64,000 nt of DNA from Sepiola atlantica (taxonomy: Eukaryota; Mollusca; Cephalopoda; Sepiida; Sepiolidae), in the NCBI GenBank assembly GCA_963556195.1, contig OY744529.1:64032580-64096579 (forward strand), given 5' to 3'. The position numbers and the translations under genes are program-made. The notes under the pieces were generated by a model. That model did no database searches and was not told the DNA's origin. It saw only the letters and a program-made list of their open reading frames with translations. Positions 54,341-64,000 of this stretch are shown here, in pieces. Positions within the stretch are counted from its first letter, which is position 1. Each line of letters opens with the position of its first letter.

Positions 54341-55050
54341 CTGGGAGAGAAAAGGTTTTACTCCAAGGGACATTTCTGATGAGATTTCTGAGGGATTCCT
54401 AATCAGCCCATTGGTGATATCTCATTGTTTTCAGTAACAGGGCTTCAGTTTGGGGTCGAAGGTTTATGGTGATATCAACCATTATCACAAGGTGATTAGC
54501 ATTCCCGAGTGGGCTATGGGCATCTGTTACACAAGTCTCAGGCAGTGCTGTCAAGAATAGGTCGAGAAGTGAGGTTTGCTGATCCTCACGAAATGGGAGG
54601 TTGGTCGGGAAAGTGACAGTTTATGCAAGGGAGTGTGCAATAGAAAAACTATGAGCGCTGTTACCAGCTGCATCTGTCTAGCTCGAGAATCCAAGCTAAT
54701 CTCTTTGGTGGACATTAAAATCACCAAATACATGGATTTGGACACTTATATCCAAGGAAAGTGCTGTGTCTACACTATCGGAGACATTATCAAATAGGGT
54801 ACAGTTTTGGGTCAAAGGAAAAGATATACTCAGCTGGTTTTTCTTCAGCTCGGCACTGTCGCGGCACAAACAATCAGGCATGTCTGTTATGCTTGAACTG
54901 AAAATATAGCATTGAGAGTAACGCATTTCAGACCAATCGCCAGATGGGAGAGTTACTAAGATATCCTGAACCCGGTGGCCAACTCCATTGAGAGTAGATC
55001 TCCTTTATCGAACATCCTAGCCGCTCCTGAAGTGGATGCAAAGCAGATTT
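54341..55050 (-). pseudogene. endonuclease relic of LINE C1
   Basis: Residues QIHVFGDFNVHQRD (54,926-54,696 frame), with the GDFN motif of the endonuclease, then in another frame LHKLSLSRPTSHFVRISKPH (54,745-54,551). Upstream endonuclease motifs are not visible. Placed 5' of the RT on the same strand, as expected. Confidence 0.65.
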
Positions 55051-56295
55051 ATATCTGAACCTGAAGCCCAACTGGTAAATGTATGTTGAAAACAAATCTT
55101 AGAACACATTTGACTTACATAAATCACTTTAATGGCTTATTTTGAAACTCTTTACTCAAAAACCTCTATTCTATCTTATTTTATTACAAGCAAAAAACTC
55201 CACGCCATCTGGCGGCTATTAATCTAGCTCTAAGTATTATTTTAAACGTATAACTTACATTGCATATCTTTAATATAAAGCTATCGTAATTTTAAAAACT
55301 AATAGTTTTTATTTAAATTACATCCCTTGAAAATTGATGAACATAATATTTTAAGAAAGGTTTTGGTAATTTATTATTTTTTTTATTAAATCACTTTAAC
55401 TAATTACTGTCAATATCGACAAAACTATTTCCACATGTATAGGAAATAGGACAATAAAATTACAAATGAATAGCACCAAATATTAATTTATTATGAATAT
55501 GAACTATTTAACAATATTTATGTAAATTAGGCATACAAATAGCTATGTTTAGGTCTTTGCTTTCTACTATATATACAGTATTTCAAAAGAATATGTTGTA
55601 TTATTGAGCCGTTGTGATGGTAATGTAGATGTGATAAATGAAAAATACTTTTGCATTTATTTATTTATTTAGAAGAACATTATTCTGCTTTTTAAGAGGC
55701 AATACTTATCCATTTGTCTCGATATAATAATCATTATTTGCATGGTTACGGGCAATTATGGAAAATTTGTGCACAATCATCATGAGTGAAAAAAATACTT
55801 GTTTATGATTTCAGAAAGTTTAATGTGTGATCTTATCGCAAGTCAAAATGATTCATAGTTATCAAAGATAAATCACTTTTATGTCTTTGTCTGTAACAAA
55901 ATATGCTTTTATCCTTACTCTAGAAAGCATTGCACGTCTCGACATTTAATTCTTATCTCTAACATCTGCTAAACAGTTTTAATTCTGAAAAAAATTCCTT
56001 TATTGTATAATAAACAGAAATATTCAGCATTGTCTGTCATCGCTCCTAAAAGATTTCATTCTGAAAGGATTCTAACCATGGCCATAATTAAGTACAAATT
56101 TTCTAATAAAAAAACACATTGAAATGAAAATCACTCATTAAAATATGAATTTGTCTTTGTTTATTTAAAGTTACCTGTTTCTTCATCTATAGGAATTTAT
56201 CAATAATTGTCAAATTTAGCAATTAGCTCATTGTGGTTCTTATTATTTGGTATGTAAAACATAAAAACATAAAACTAATCTCACAGGGGAATTTC
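55051..56295. other. AT-rich stretch with no supported feature
   Basis: No ORF over 60 codons and no repeat structure recognised. Confidence 0.5.
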
Positions 56296-56299
56296 CCCA

Positions 56300-57625
56300 C
56301 TGTTTTGTTTTGTTTTGTTTTTTAACATAGTTAACCCCAAACAAGGCAGGCCGCCACTGTAGACGTAAGGGGCTACTGAGAAAAAAGAAAAGGGGAGAAA
56401 GTTGGGGTGGGGGGGGGGGGGTCAGCCTAAATTGGGATCTGCGCAGCAAGATTTCTGTTTGCATCAGTTTTAAATTTCTGCATGTCAGTACTGTTGGGGA
56501 AACAGGGGGCAGGGAGGGAGTTCTAGAGGCCAGTAACACGAGGAAAGAAGCTATTTGAGTAGAAGGCTCTCCGGCATCTGGGGACCTCCACAGTGAATGA
56601 ATGAGATTTAGTTGATTGTCGATTTAGTCTAGTGAATTTACGTCGAGGGGGCACCAGAGTAGCCAATTCATCGGAGCATAATTCTTTGAAGTATTTGTAA
56701 AACAAACATAAGGATGCTACATTGTGGCGATGGGACAGGGACTGGAGCTTGGTTGACAGTGAGGGACCTATTAGGTTGGCGACTCTTTTTTGGACCTTGT
56801 CAAGCAGGGAGAGACTAATAGATGATGCACCAGCCCAGATGCATGGGCGGATGGTGGCTTTGTAGAGATATAGGATAATGTCAGGTGTGAGGAGTTTACT
56901 AGCACGGTAGAGGGAGCCAACCTTCTTTGCGGCAGCCTTGGCAATGTCTTCAATGTATTTGTTCCAATTTATGTTACCTGTGAAGGTAAGGCCGAGGAGT
57001 TTGAATGATGAACTCTCAGGTAGGGTGTTATTTGCCATGACAATCGGTGGTTGGAGAGGTTTCTTGTAGTTATTGAAGGAAAGGAGCTTTGTCTTTGTGG
57101 CATTAAAAGTTACCAACCATTTATGACCCGAATCCACTACAGCCTGGAGGTCATTTTCTAAAGATTCAGCCATTGCCTCGGATATAATCGCGTCTGTTTT
57201 GCTAACATGTAAACCAATCTCAGACTCTATGTCATCAGGGAGATCGTTTATATAGATCAGGAACAACAAAGGTCCAAGGATAGATCCCTGGGGTACACCA
57301 GCATTTATGTCATGTTGCTTAGATGAACGGCCATCGAGGACAACCTGGATTTTTCTTTTGTTTAAGAAGGATCTAATTATATTAAGTAGTTGCCCAGTAA
57401 TACCGTATGAGTGTATTTTCAGGAGAAGCCTTTTATGCCATACCTTGTCAAAGGCCTTGGATATATCAAGCGCTACTGCCCTAGCTTCTCCTGCCTTGTC
57501 GAGTGTATGATACATGCGTTCAGAGATGACCGTTAGGATGTCTGCAGTAGATCGTGCTTGTCTAAATCCATACTGGCGGTCAGATAGAAGTTTAGCATTA
57601 ACTAAGTGCCGTACTATCGCTAGAG
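56300..57625 (-). pseudogene. jockey-like LINE RT fragment C2 (minus strand, active-site deletion)
   Basis: An open frame to 56,523 with RQYGFRQARSTADILTVIS, LDISKAFDKVWHKRLL (motif A), GVPQGSILGPLLFLIYINDL (motif B), then a direct join from SEIGL to HVSKTDAIISEAMAES: the FADD segment seen as FTDD in C1 is missing. The RT thumb and a C-terminal domain follow (HSFTVEVPRCRRAFYSNSFF). So the frame is open but the catalytic Asp pair is deleted, and it cannot polymerise. The 5' side stops at the hAT element end (57,626). The 3' tail runs to about 56,300. Confidence 0.87.
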
Positions 57626-57665
57626 CAGTGGTTGTTAACCTGGTTGCCACCCCTGCCCCACCCCC

Positions 57666-58025
57666 ATGGGAAATGCTAGTAATTTACAGGCGAAGGGGGG
57701 GGGGGCATCGTTTGAGAAAATGGAGGAATTTCTCAGATACTTCCCAGATATGAATGACAATCGTTCAGCTTGGAAGTTCATGAGGAACCCATTTCAGCTT
57801 GAAGTGGCTGATGTTTTAGATGACGCACAAGAGAACTTTCTTGAGCTGAAGTTCTACTCAACAGCTGACGAAAACCTCAAAGAACTGCATTTTGAACATA
57901 TTCGCGATCAAGTACCTCCAGTTTACCCTCTGATCTTACATAAGGTTGTTCAGATTTTGCCTATGTGTCAATCCACGTATCTTTGTGAAACTGCATTTTG
58001 TAACTGTTATATCCACATATTTTGA
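57666..58025 (+). pseudogene. hAT transposase C-terminal (dimerisation) fragment, ZBED5-like
   Basis: Residues FPDMNDNRSAWKFMRNPFQL, then ADVLDDAQENFLELKF and VVQILPMCQSTYLCETAF. The pattern L..L..F.S.....FW......P, then F.STYLCE..FS is the hAT C-terminal dimerisation domain, closest in wording to the domesticated ZBED5/GTF2IRD2-like group. The expected FW reads LH here and FS reads FC. Catalytic residues upstream are absent. It lies just inside the left end, which is the wrong place for a C-terminus in an intact element, so the inside has been deleted or inverted. Confidence 0.7.
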
Positions 58026-58255
58026 TCTATAAAGCATGAAAAGAAGAATAGGGGACTTGTTGGCACATGTTCTCCTACAAAAAAGAAATATGGTGCAATT
58101 CAAAAATAAAAAAGGAAACACACATTAAAATATTGGGACCAAGAACGGGGGTGGATGAAGGGCAATCAATCAAATTGGAGAAAAGCCTGTTGCTATGCAA
58201 ACGGAACGCCCTAGATAGGGAGTGGGAAGAGCCGGGCAAGAAACACGAAGAGTTG

Positions 58256-58670
58256 GTTTGCGGCAGTGGTGGAGTCAAGACGTTTCTAAGATTTGCTGCC
58301 TACCAAGCAGAAATCGAAATAATATACATCCCCGCACAAGGGACGAATTTCAATGGTGGAGGAAAGATGACGTTTCCAAGATTTGCTGCTGACCAAGCAG
58401 AAATCGAAATATAGATCCTCAAAAAGATCCTACAAAAAAACAAAAGGAGATTCACAAGGAAAAATCCAACTCGACAAAGTTGGCCATATAGACGAAGGCA
58501 ACAATTTCCTTTCTGGATACAAGATTACCTATATCTCGCCACCGAAAAACTATCCGCGAAAGACGAGACAGTCAGATTTCAGGAGCGGAGGGGTGAAGTC
58601 GTATCAATATTTTGTGCCGATCCAGCACTTCAAATCGAAAGCTATACTCCCGTATACAAGGAACTAACAT
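58256..58670 (+). repeat. degenerate 90-bp repeats inside the hAT element
   Basis: cgtttctaagatttgctgcc (58,281) recurs as cgtttccaagatttgctgct (58,371), followed both times by accaagcagaaatcgaaat. A weaker third copy lies at 58,585-58,670 (ggaggggtgaagtcgtatca). In one frame they read GGVKTFLRFA..QAEIEI, GGKMTFPRFA..QAEIEI and SGGVKSYQYFV. Origin unknown. Confidence 0.7.
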
Positions 58671-59620
58671 CAGGATCTAAAATCCTGTGTAAATATCTTC
58701 CACTCAGCATGTCAATTAACACACAAAAAAGCTATAAAAAGGTATGTACCCTATGAAAAACAAAAGCAAAAACAAAAACAAAAAAAAGAAAACAAATTAC
58801 TTATTTTTAACTTTCATTATTTGCAAATTTTTATAACTTTTGTCTGATCAACCATTCTCGATCTTATCTAAACCAGCCCCATATCTAAAACTTCCCAGAA
58901 TGGAGCAGAACTTTTATTTTGTCTTTTTTTATTTATTTAATAAACATTTGTTATGTTTGCATAATCTCGCTTTTTTGTTAATTCTTACAAGTGTCTTATT
59001 TTTAATTTTATGTTTATGAACTGTGATTCAAATGTGTCCCGTTCTTTCTCTACCATGATTACTTGCTGTTCTCCCTTTTATTGTTTTAATGAAAAGTCGT
59101 TTTACTACCGCGGACCCGATTGAATCATAAAGGATTAGGAGACGCATGGTGAGGGGAGCGGGAATTTCCAACCTAATACATGATTAGCTTTCGATGCTAA
59201 TTTTCACGTTTATAAAATTGGTGCCATAGGATCATGTTTATAACATAGCTATCAAGACCAAGTACAGAAACAGGCTGAATGTTGAAAGGCACTTATGTTG
59301 TGCAATCTGCATTCAAAATCTTGTAGCTAAGAAGCCGTATCAAATACCTCACTAATAATGTGACTAATTCATATTCCATAAAAAAAATTTATTTGCAAAA
59401 AAACCGTGTCAAGTATCTCACTTTTTTTATAATGTGATTATCTATAAAACTATACATATTTTTTATAATGTGACTAATTCATATTCAGTAAAAACTAAAA
59501 AACATATTTTAGATTTTATTTAAAATCTGGGAGTCAATCTAATTCATAGATGCAAGTGGATGTGGAGAGAAGGACAAATATCTAGGAGATGCACGGTAGT
59601 AAAAAAGTTAAAAACCACTG

Positions 59621-60374
59621 GACTAGAATCTAAGAAGATTTCTCCTCCTTTGAGAACAATGAATTGATTATATATTTTCTATTGCTAAACCTTTTGTCAG
59701 AAGTATAAAACTCACACTGCTTAAATAAATAATCTGGTGGCGAAATATCAAGGTACTATGGCGGATGATGTAAAACTTCTTATTCCAGTTTCTCAAAGCT
59801 TAGCCACAGTAACCATTAATCAAAGAGATATTCAATTAATACACTTAAAGACAGTACAATTTCTGTGCTTCATTGAGTTCATGTGCAATGCAGTTTGTCC
59901 AGATTCTTTAAATTACCTATTGATTTGAGATGACAAGATACGAACACTCATGAAACATTGAGCAACTTCTCAAACCATTATTCATTCCAATGCTTCCTAG
60001 TATGGATAAAAAATAGAAGAGTTAAAAATAAAATGTGTGTGACATATTTCTTCTAAAACTTCTCTCTCTCTCTCTCTCTCTCTTTCTACACATCCTCAAT
60101 CGCAATACTTTTTTAACACAGAACCACTCTCTGACTGCTCCCTTCTCTGTCTTATTCATTCACAAACATTCACAACTGGTTCACTAACTATAATAGAGAG
60201 AAAGAAGAGAAAGAGGAAAAGGATAAAGTTATCAGCAACTGACTGTTTGACCTAGTTTCAGTGTTATTTTTCGGACAATTACCAGTAAATATGAAAGCAT
60301 ATTTTTTTCTTCTGAACCTCTATGCACTAATTTGGTCCCTGGTAACACAAAGTGAATGGATATTAGATTATCTT
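59621..60374. other. no supported gene; TC microsatellite at 60,061-60,083
   Basis: AT-rich, with one pure (TC)n run. A 63-codon ORF at 59,737 has no recognisable features. Confidence 0.5.
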
Positions 60375-60560
60375 TCTTTTAGCATAACCAGTTCAGGGTC
60401 TTACTGAATTGGAATATGAACGTTAGGTTTGGTCGATCCTGTCAACATTCTTCGGTGAGGACACCTCAAGCAACTCGTAATAAACCAATCCCTTTCTCTA
60501 AACAAGGAGATAATGCCTGTGGGGATGGCATCTTGAAAGCAAAAACAATCATACTCCACT
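60375..60560 (-). repeat. degenerate SINE-like repeat
   Basis: ggacacctcaagcaactcgt and aataaacc resemble the minus-strand SINE at 38,130-38,165 (ggagcgcctcaagcgattag, caataaaccc), with weaker similarity on either side. Confidence 0.35.
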
Positions 60561-60842
60561 CTGATATAAGTTAAAGGCCTGTACCAGGTAGTATTATCAA
60601 TTATTTTCACTGAATACTTTGTTAGTGTTATTGGGCCAGAGTTATCTCCCTTGTCGGTATTTGATGTTTACGTTAAAGGGTGGTTTTCGCATGAGAGTTT
60701 GTATTCTCGTTCCCGCATCATCTGGGAAATTGAAAACGAGACATTGCCTCTTATTTGGTGTAACCTTCAGACTGGTTTAGACATTGTCCAAACCAGTTCT
60801 GACATTTGAGAAGGCTCCTTAAACCCTAACAGCTTTGTCAGT

Positions 60843-60926
60843 TTGATTATCATTCTGATGGAGTCAACCAACTCTCAGACTATGATCAAAGAACCAGATA
60901 ATGTGTTGCTACCATTGAAATTTCCT
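60843..60926 (+). CDS. candidate first or internal coding exon (unproven)
   Basis: The frame is open through ATG 60,858 (MESTNSQTMIKEP, then VLLPLKFP) and ends at CCT followed by gtaagtaaatg, a consensus-strength donor; the exon would end in phase 0. An acceptor-like ctttgtcag lies just upstream at about 60,833-60,841. I do not recognise the protein and see no second exon. Confidence 0.3.
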
Positions 60927-61609
60927 GTAAGTAAATGTACATATTCCATGCATTCACACCTACTCTCATTATTGCCTCTGCAACACATGCTTTTTCTTAT
61001 CATGGAATTTTGTACTCTGGTTTAGGACTCATTTCTTAGTTACTTCATTTGTGTATACTTCATCTATTCTATGTCTTTTTAAGCGTCCTTTAATGTTTGT
61101 CCCTGAGAAACTATGAATAAACTATGAATAAAACTAAATGATATTGTTATCCAAGTGTTTTTAAATTATTGTTGATTTCTGACATGCAGGTAGTATGAAT
61201 CATGACAAATAATGGTTGCCAATATGTGCAGATAATCTATTATCATACTAAATGTAAGTTAGTCAACGTTTGTTTCCATAAGGCTTTTTTCCTATTTACT
61301 TTAATAACACAAAATACATGCTAAATGGGATTGAGTTATTGTTGAAAAATATTCGTTTAAATTGTTCTAATTAGTCATAATTTATAATTAACTGAACAAG
61401 TCACCCATCTCTCTCTCAGCTATCTATGTATTTCTCTCGTCCCACTCACTCTATATTGATTCAACCACTTTCTAATATTTTGTAATGTCTATGTGAGAAT
61501 TTAGAGAAAGAGTGACTCTCTTTTTTAAATGTTACTATCTAATTTGCATGTGTGTCTGTACTCATCACAAACGCATATGTAAATTAGACGGCAAAAGTCT
61601 CTTTACTTC

Positions 61610-61613
<4 letters not shown>

Positions 61614-61668
<55 letters not shown>
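61614..61668. repeat. (AAT)n microsatellite
   Basis: About 18 perfect AAT units, at the tail of the R3 repeat that follows on the minus strand. Confidence 0.98.
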
Positions 61669-61990
61669 CCTTGAATGTGGAAACCAACCCACATAACCAA
61701 CAAACGTTTAACAGGCACAAATAAATGGAAAGGAGGGGGAGAGAAAAACACAAAACACACACCATACGGTGTCATCAGCCTTGGTTGATACCACACAAAA
61801 TTGTCATGAAATGTCAAGGAGGATGGAAAGACCAAGGAGACAGAACACCAACTAGATCTCGACTGGAAGAGTGCGAGAATAGTGGTGTTGATATCTGTAA
61901 CATCATCATCATCATCAATATGTGGTGCATGCACGGGACAAATAGCGTCACCCAGTTATTTCTCTTGTTACGAGACGACTGGAACTCTTC
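61669..61990 (-). repeat. dispersed repeat R3, copy 2
   Basis: The inverted match to 51,430-51,600 includes tgtgggttggtttccacatt. A short (CAT)n lies at 61,903-61,917. Confidence 0.55.
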
Positions 61991-62100
61991 TGTTTGTGTA
62001 AACTTCAGTCTAATAAAAATCTCTTGTCTTATAGCACGTCTTTACATCGCCCTCTCTTGTTCTTGATCTTTCAATACTATTCCTTTCCGTTCATGCTTGT

Positions 62101-62120
62101 TATATATATATATATATAAC
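62101..62120. repeat. (TA)n microsatellite
   Basis: Ten TA units. Confidence 0.9.
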
Positions 62121-62129
62121 AACAACTGA

Positions 62130-62370
62130 AACCTTTGGGAGGCTTATTGTCACTGAGATTCCAGAGAAAACCAACGGTCCTTGCTAGCAAGAAATAAATG
62201 GTAAACGGTTTTTGCAATAATGCAAAACAATTTGCAAAGTTTATCAAAAGAGGTGGAGAGTGTTGGAAATCTGAGGAGATTTGTTGTCACTCAGACTCCA
62301 GGAGAACACCACTGATTATTGTTAGTGAGCAATCACTGATAATGACTTGTGTGAAAAGTCCTAATGAGTA
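62130..62370 (-). repeat. dispersed repeat R2, copy 2
   Basis: Inverted copy of 51,060-51,330: gaggagatttgttgtcactc, agactccaggagaacacc, gtgagcaatcactgataatg and tgacttgtgtgaaaa. Confidence 0.6.
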
Positions 62371-62854
62371 AAATAATAATACTAACATCGAAAAAGACTT
62401 ATTATTTTGGTTATGCAAGGAGAATGTCTTAAAAGGTAAGTCACAATTTACACATTTTTGAATGAACTCAAAGTAGAATGAATAGTAGTAGTGGTTGATT
62501 ATATATTCGCTGCACATGTGCATCTACAAATTATAAAATTAAACATCAAATATTCCATTTTTACAGTAGCTTAAATTTGTAGCTGTTATATGATTACATT
62601 CTACTTTCTTTTGTGCTAGCTTATCCTCACTCGCGGAGTAATTAATACATTATCCAATCAGAACACTGTTGTATGTTGAAGGCACTTCCGCTGAATTTTT
62701 TCATTCCATTTCCCTGCACTTTTTCACAATAAGGTCATAACTACTGTGACTTCATCCGGCTGTTGACTAGTGCCGCTGGTCCAGCCGTTGACTTATCAGC
62801 TGCTTCTTTTAATGTTCCATCTGGCTGTCAACTAACTCCATTTGTCCAACCGTT
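62371..62854. other. no supported gene
   Basis: AT-rich; a Gly/Thr-poor pyrimidine-rich stretch from 62,750 grades into the 51-bp repeats that follow. Confidence 0.4.
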
Positions 62855-63045
62855 AACTCAATTATTCCTTCAACCACAATAGGACGGACAATTTCCCTTG
62901 AGGTTCATCAAGCTGTCATTCAACCGCAGTACGATGAGACTTGTTTTTCGCCAGTCCATCGAGGTGTCCTCCAACCACAGTGCTACAAGGCCATTTCTCT
63001 GGCAGTCCACCAAACTGTCCTTTAACTACAGTGCAACGTCAACAC
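62855..63045 (+). repeat. degenerate 51-bp tandem repeat
   Basis: catcaagctgtc (62,906), catcgaggtgtc (62,957) and caccaaactgtc (63,008) are exactly 51 bp apart. Each is followed by a form of caaccacagtgctac. An earlier weak unit lies at about 62,858. In frame they give 17-residue repeats around S.NHSATRPF, inside an ORF 62,898-63,143. Confidence 0.75.
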
Positions 63046-63145
63046 TATCGTTGGAGAAGCTAGCCAACCAGGTACTCAACATCAATGTTCCTGCGATGCC
63101 AGAGACTGAATTAACCATTCACAAAATCGGCGAAATATACTGATT

Positions 63146-63486
63146 ATTGACCAGTGGACGACTCTTTGTCGAGAAGAGATTAGTTTATTGCCTCTCCTAC
63201 GTCAAACCGAGCGTGTGTCACACCCAGTCTAGTAAATAAAAAATATTTTGTGTGTAAACAACCTAATAAAATTATTATTATTTCTTTTTTGTTGTGGTTG
63301 GTATTGCAAATTAATGAAATTAAAAAAAGGTGCTGATGCAAATTAGGACCAAAGCTAAAATCGACTTGGCGTCGTTAGGGTCAGGGTTAGCTTGGATTCT
63401 AATCTGCACCAGTACAAAAAAATTCTAATTAGTATTATAGCCTTTTCTTTTAATAAATAATTGCTTTTTTCTCCTGGTTTGTTTTG
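63146..63486. other. no supported gene
   Basis: Contains gagaagagattagtttattg at 63,171, similar to the SINE body at 13,803 (gagaaggggttagtttattg), and a short telomere-like ttagggtcagggttag at 63,377. Otherwise nothing. Confidence 0.4.
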
Positions 63487-63531
63487 GCAAGCAACCCGGT
63501 GGCGAGCAAACCGGTGGCGAGCAACCCGGTC
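63487..63531 (+). repeat. three 15-bp repeats (ggcgagcaacccggt)
   Basis: Three near-perfect copies immediately upstream of the DAP1 promoter region. Confidence 0.85.
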
Positions 63532-63557
63532 TGATTATGGGCGGAAGTAATGTCAAA

Positions 63558-63588
63558 GTCACGTGTCATGGCAATCTGGTCACGTGTC
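63558..63588 (+). promoter_or_regulatory. paired E-boxes upstream of DAP1 exon 1
   Basis: gtcacgtgtc occurs twice, at 63,558-63,567 and 63,579-63,588, 21 bp apart start to start (two helical turns) and about 75-105 bp before the ATG. The core CACGTG with a GT flank resembles the MiT/TFE (CLEAR, GTCACGTGAC) type of site. The function is inferred. Confidence 0.55.
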
Positions 63589-63661
63589 AGCTTATAGCGA
63601 AAGAAGAAAAACTCACGTACACAATTCTACGCAAATAGACCGTTCAATAATATCAACAACA

Positions 63662-63722
63662 ATGTCGTCTCCTCCTGACAGCAAGACTACTGATAACTTG
63701 AAAGGAGGCCATGCACCGGCAG
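63662..63722 (+). CDS. DAP1: DAP1 homologue, first coding exon
   Basis: Start of a death-associated protein 1 homologue, a small, basic, mostly disordered cytoplasmic protein known as an mTOR substrate and negative regulator of autophagy. The exon encodes 20 residues, MSSPPDSKTTDN followed by LKGGHAPA, plus one base. Vertebrate DAP1 begins MSSPP, then a short variable stretch and AGHPPA before its first conserved block, so start, length and spacing fit. The context caacaATGT has an upstream in-frame stop-rich leader. The exon ends GGCAG followed by gtaagc, a strong donor, in phase 1. The rest of the gene lies beyond the right edge. It could still be a chance match, but the donor and N-terminal motif together make this the best host gene here. 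Confidence 0.75.
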
Positions 63723-64000
63723 GTAAGCAATATAAAACGATAACTGTACAGAAACAAGGATGAAAAAAAAAAAGAGGAGACAAAACATATATAAAATTAC
63801 TTAAACTTTGTGCGGGAAACCAGCATATCGGAAATTGGAAAAAACAAAAACAAAAAAAAGCGTTAGTTCTTCCTTCCTCGTTTTACTGTTTACCTTATTT
63901 CATTGTTTTGTTTTATGGAATAAGTAAAAACTTTGAACGCTTTTATTTACGTTTTAAAAGAAAAGAAAATTACTGTATTTTATTTGTTAAAATAGCTTTT
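63723..64000 (+). other. start of DAP1 intron 1 (inferred)
   Basis: AT-rich with A-runs; no acceptor with a recognisable second exon before the window ends. Confidence 0.55.

Larger units (their letters stand above)
57626..59620 (+). mobile_element. hAT-like element, internally degraded
   Basis: The ends cagtggttgttaacc and, inverted, cagtggtttttaact match at 13 of 15 positions and fit hAT terminal repeats. The flanks cgctagag and gactagaa share ctaga, an imperfect 8-bp duplication. Inside are a C-terminal transposase fragment (57,666-58,025) and a repeated segment (58,256-58,670). Most of the transposase is missing. Confidence 0.75.

Noticed and set aside
61565..61934. Minus-strand ORFs with Tyr or Leu runs
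   Set aside because: Created by the (AAT)n microsatellite.
1..64000. CRISPR arrays, operons, ribosome binding sites, tRNA genes
   Set aside because: No regularly spaced short repeats with unique spacers, no prokaryotic gene order, and no complete tRNA cloverleaf recognised on either strand by eye.

Overview
The window is animal nuclear DNA made almost entirely of transposable elements, with one recognisable host exon at the right edge. The eukaryotic signs are non-LTR retrotransposons, a spliced Merlin transposase, U2 and 5S RNA-derived repeats, hAT and Harbinger relics, ATT and TC microsatellites, and a consensus splice donor. The mix resembles mollusc genomes, most plausibly a cephalopod, but the species cannot be fixed from the sequence alone.

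Positions 1-14,100 hold two copies of a Tx1/L1-group LINE (family A). The first is rearranged into a head-to-tail array of about 3 kb units that lack the RT core and runs off the left edge. The second spans 7,652 to about 13,645 and is full length but decayed. Every copy carries the same perfect 37-bp hairpin inside ORF2. U2 snRNA 5'-domain-like sequence follows both 3' ends. Behind the second copy lies a SINE whose head looks like a tandem pair of U2 5' domains.

Positions 14,850-28,345 are a small foldback DNA transposon. Its right terminal repeat is split by a block of about 12.9 kb. The block holds two near-identical copies of a second Tx1-like LINE (family B) and pieces of a Gag-like ORF. 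The two B copies carry different disabling mutations.

Positions 28,340-36,950 are a nest of foldback and Merlin-type (IS1016/ISXO2-like DDE) elements. There are two different decayed Merlin transposases, 8-bp target duplications, a shared subterminal motif, telomere-like minisatellites and a 0.9-kb GC-rich minisatellite.

Positions 37,000-57,600 are older and AT-rich. They contain a candidate short exon, a SINE, a 5S rRNA-like sequence, an ancient minus-strand family-B LINE interrupted by a probable 1.27-kb solo LTR, a Harbinger-like element with a MADF-domain relic, an RT relic of another LINE clade, a 71-bp tandem repeat with primer-binding-site-like sequence, and two minus-strand jockey-like LINE fragments.

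Positions 57,600-64,000 contain a hAT element with a ZBED-like dimerisation relic, microsatellites, minisatellites and a second candidate exon. At 63,662 the first coding exon of a DAP1 (death-associated protein 1) homologue begins, preceded by two identical E-boxes exactly 21 bp apart. No element in the window has a complete intact gene set. DAP1 exon 1 is the only host-coding sequence I can name.
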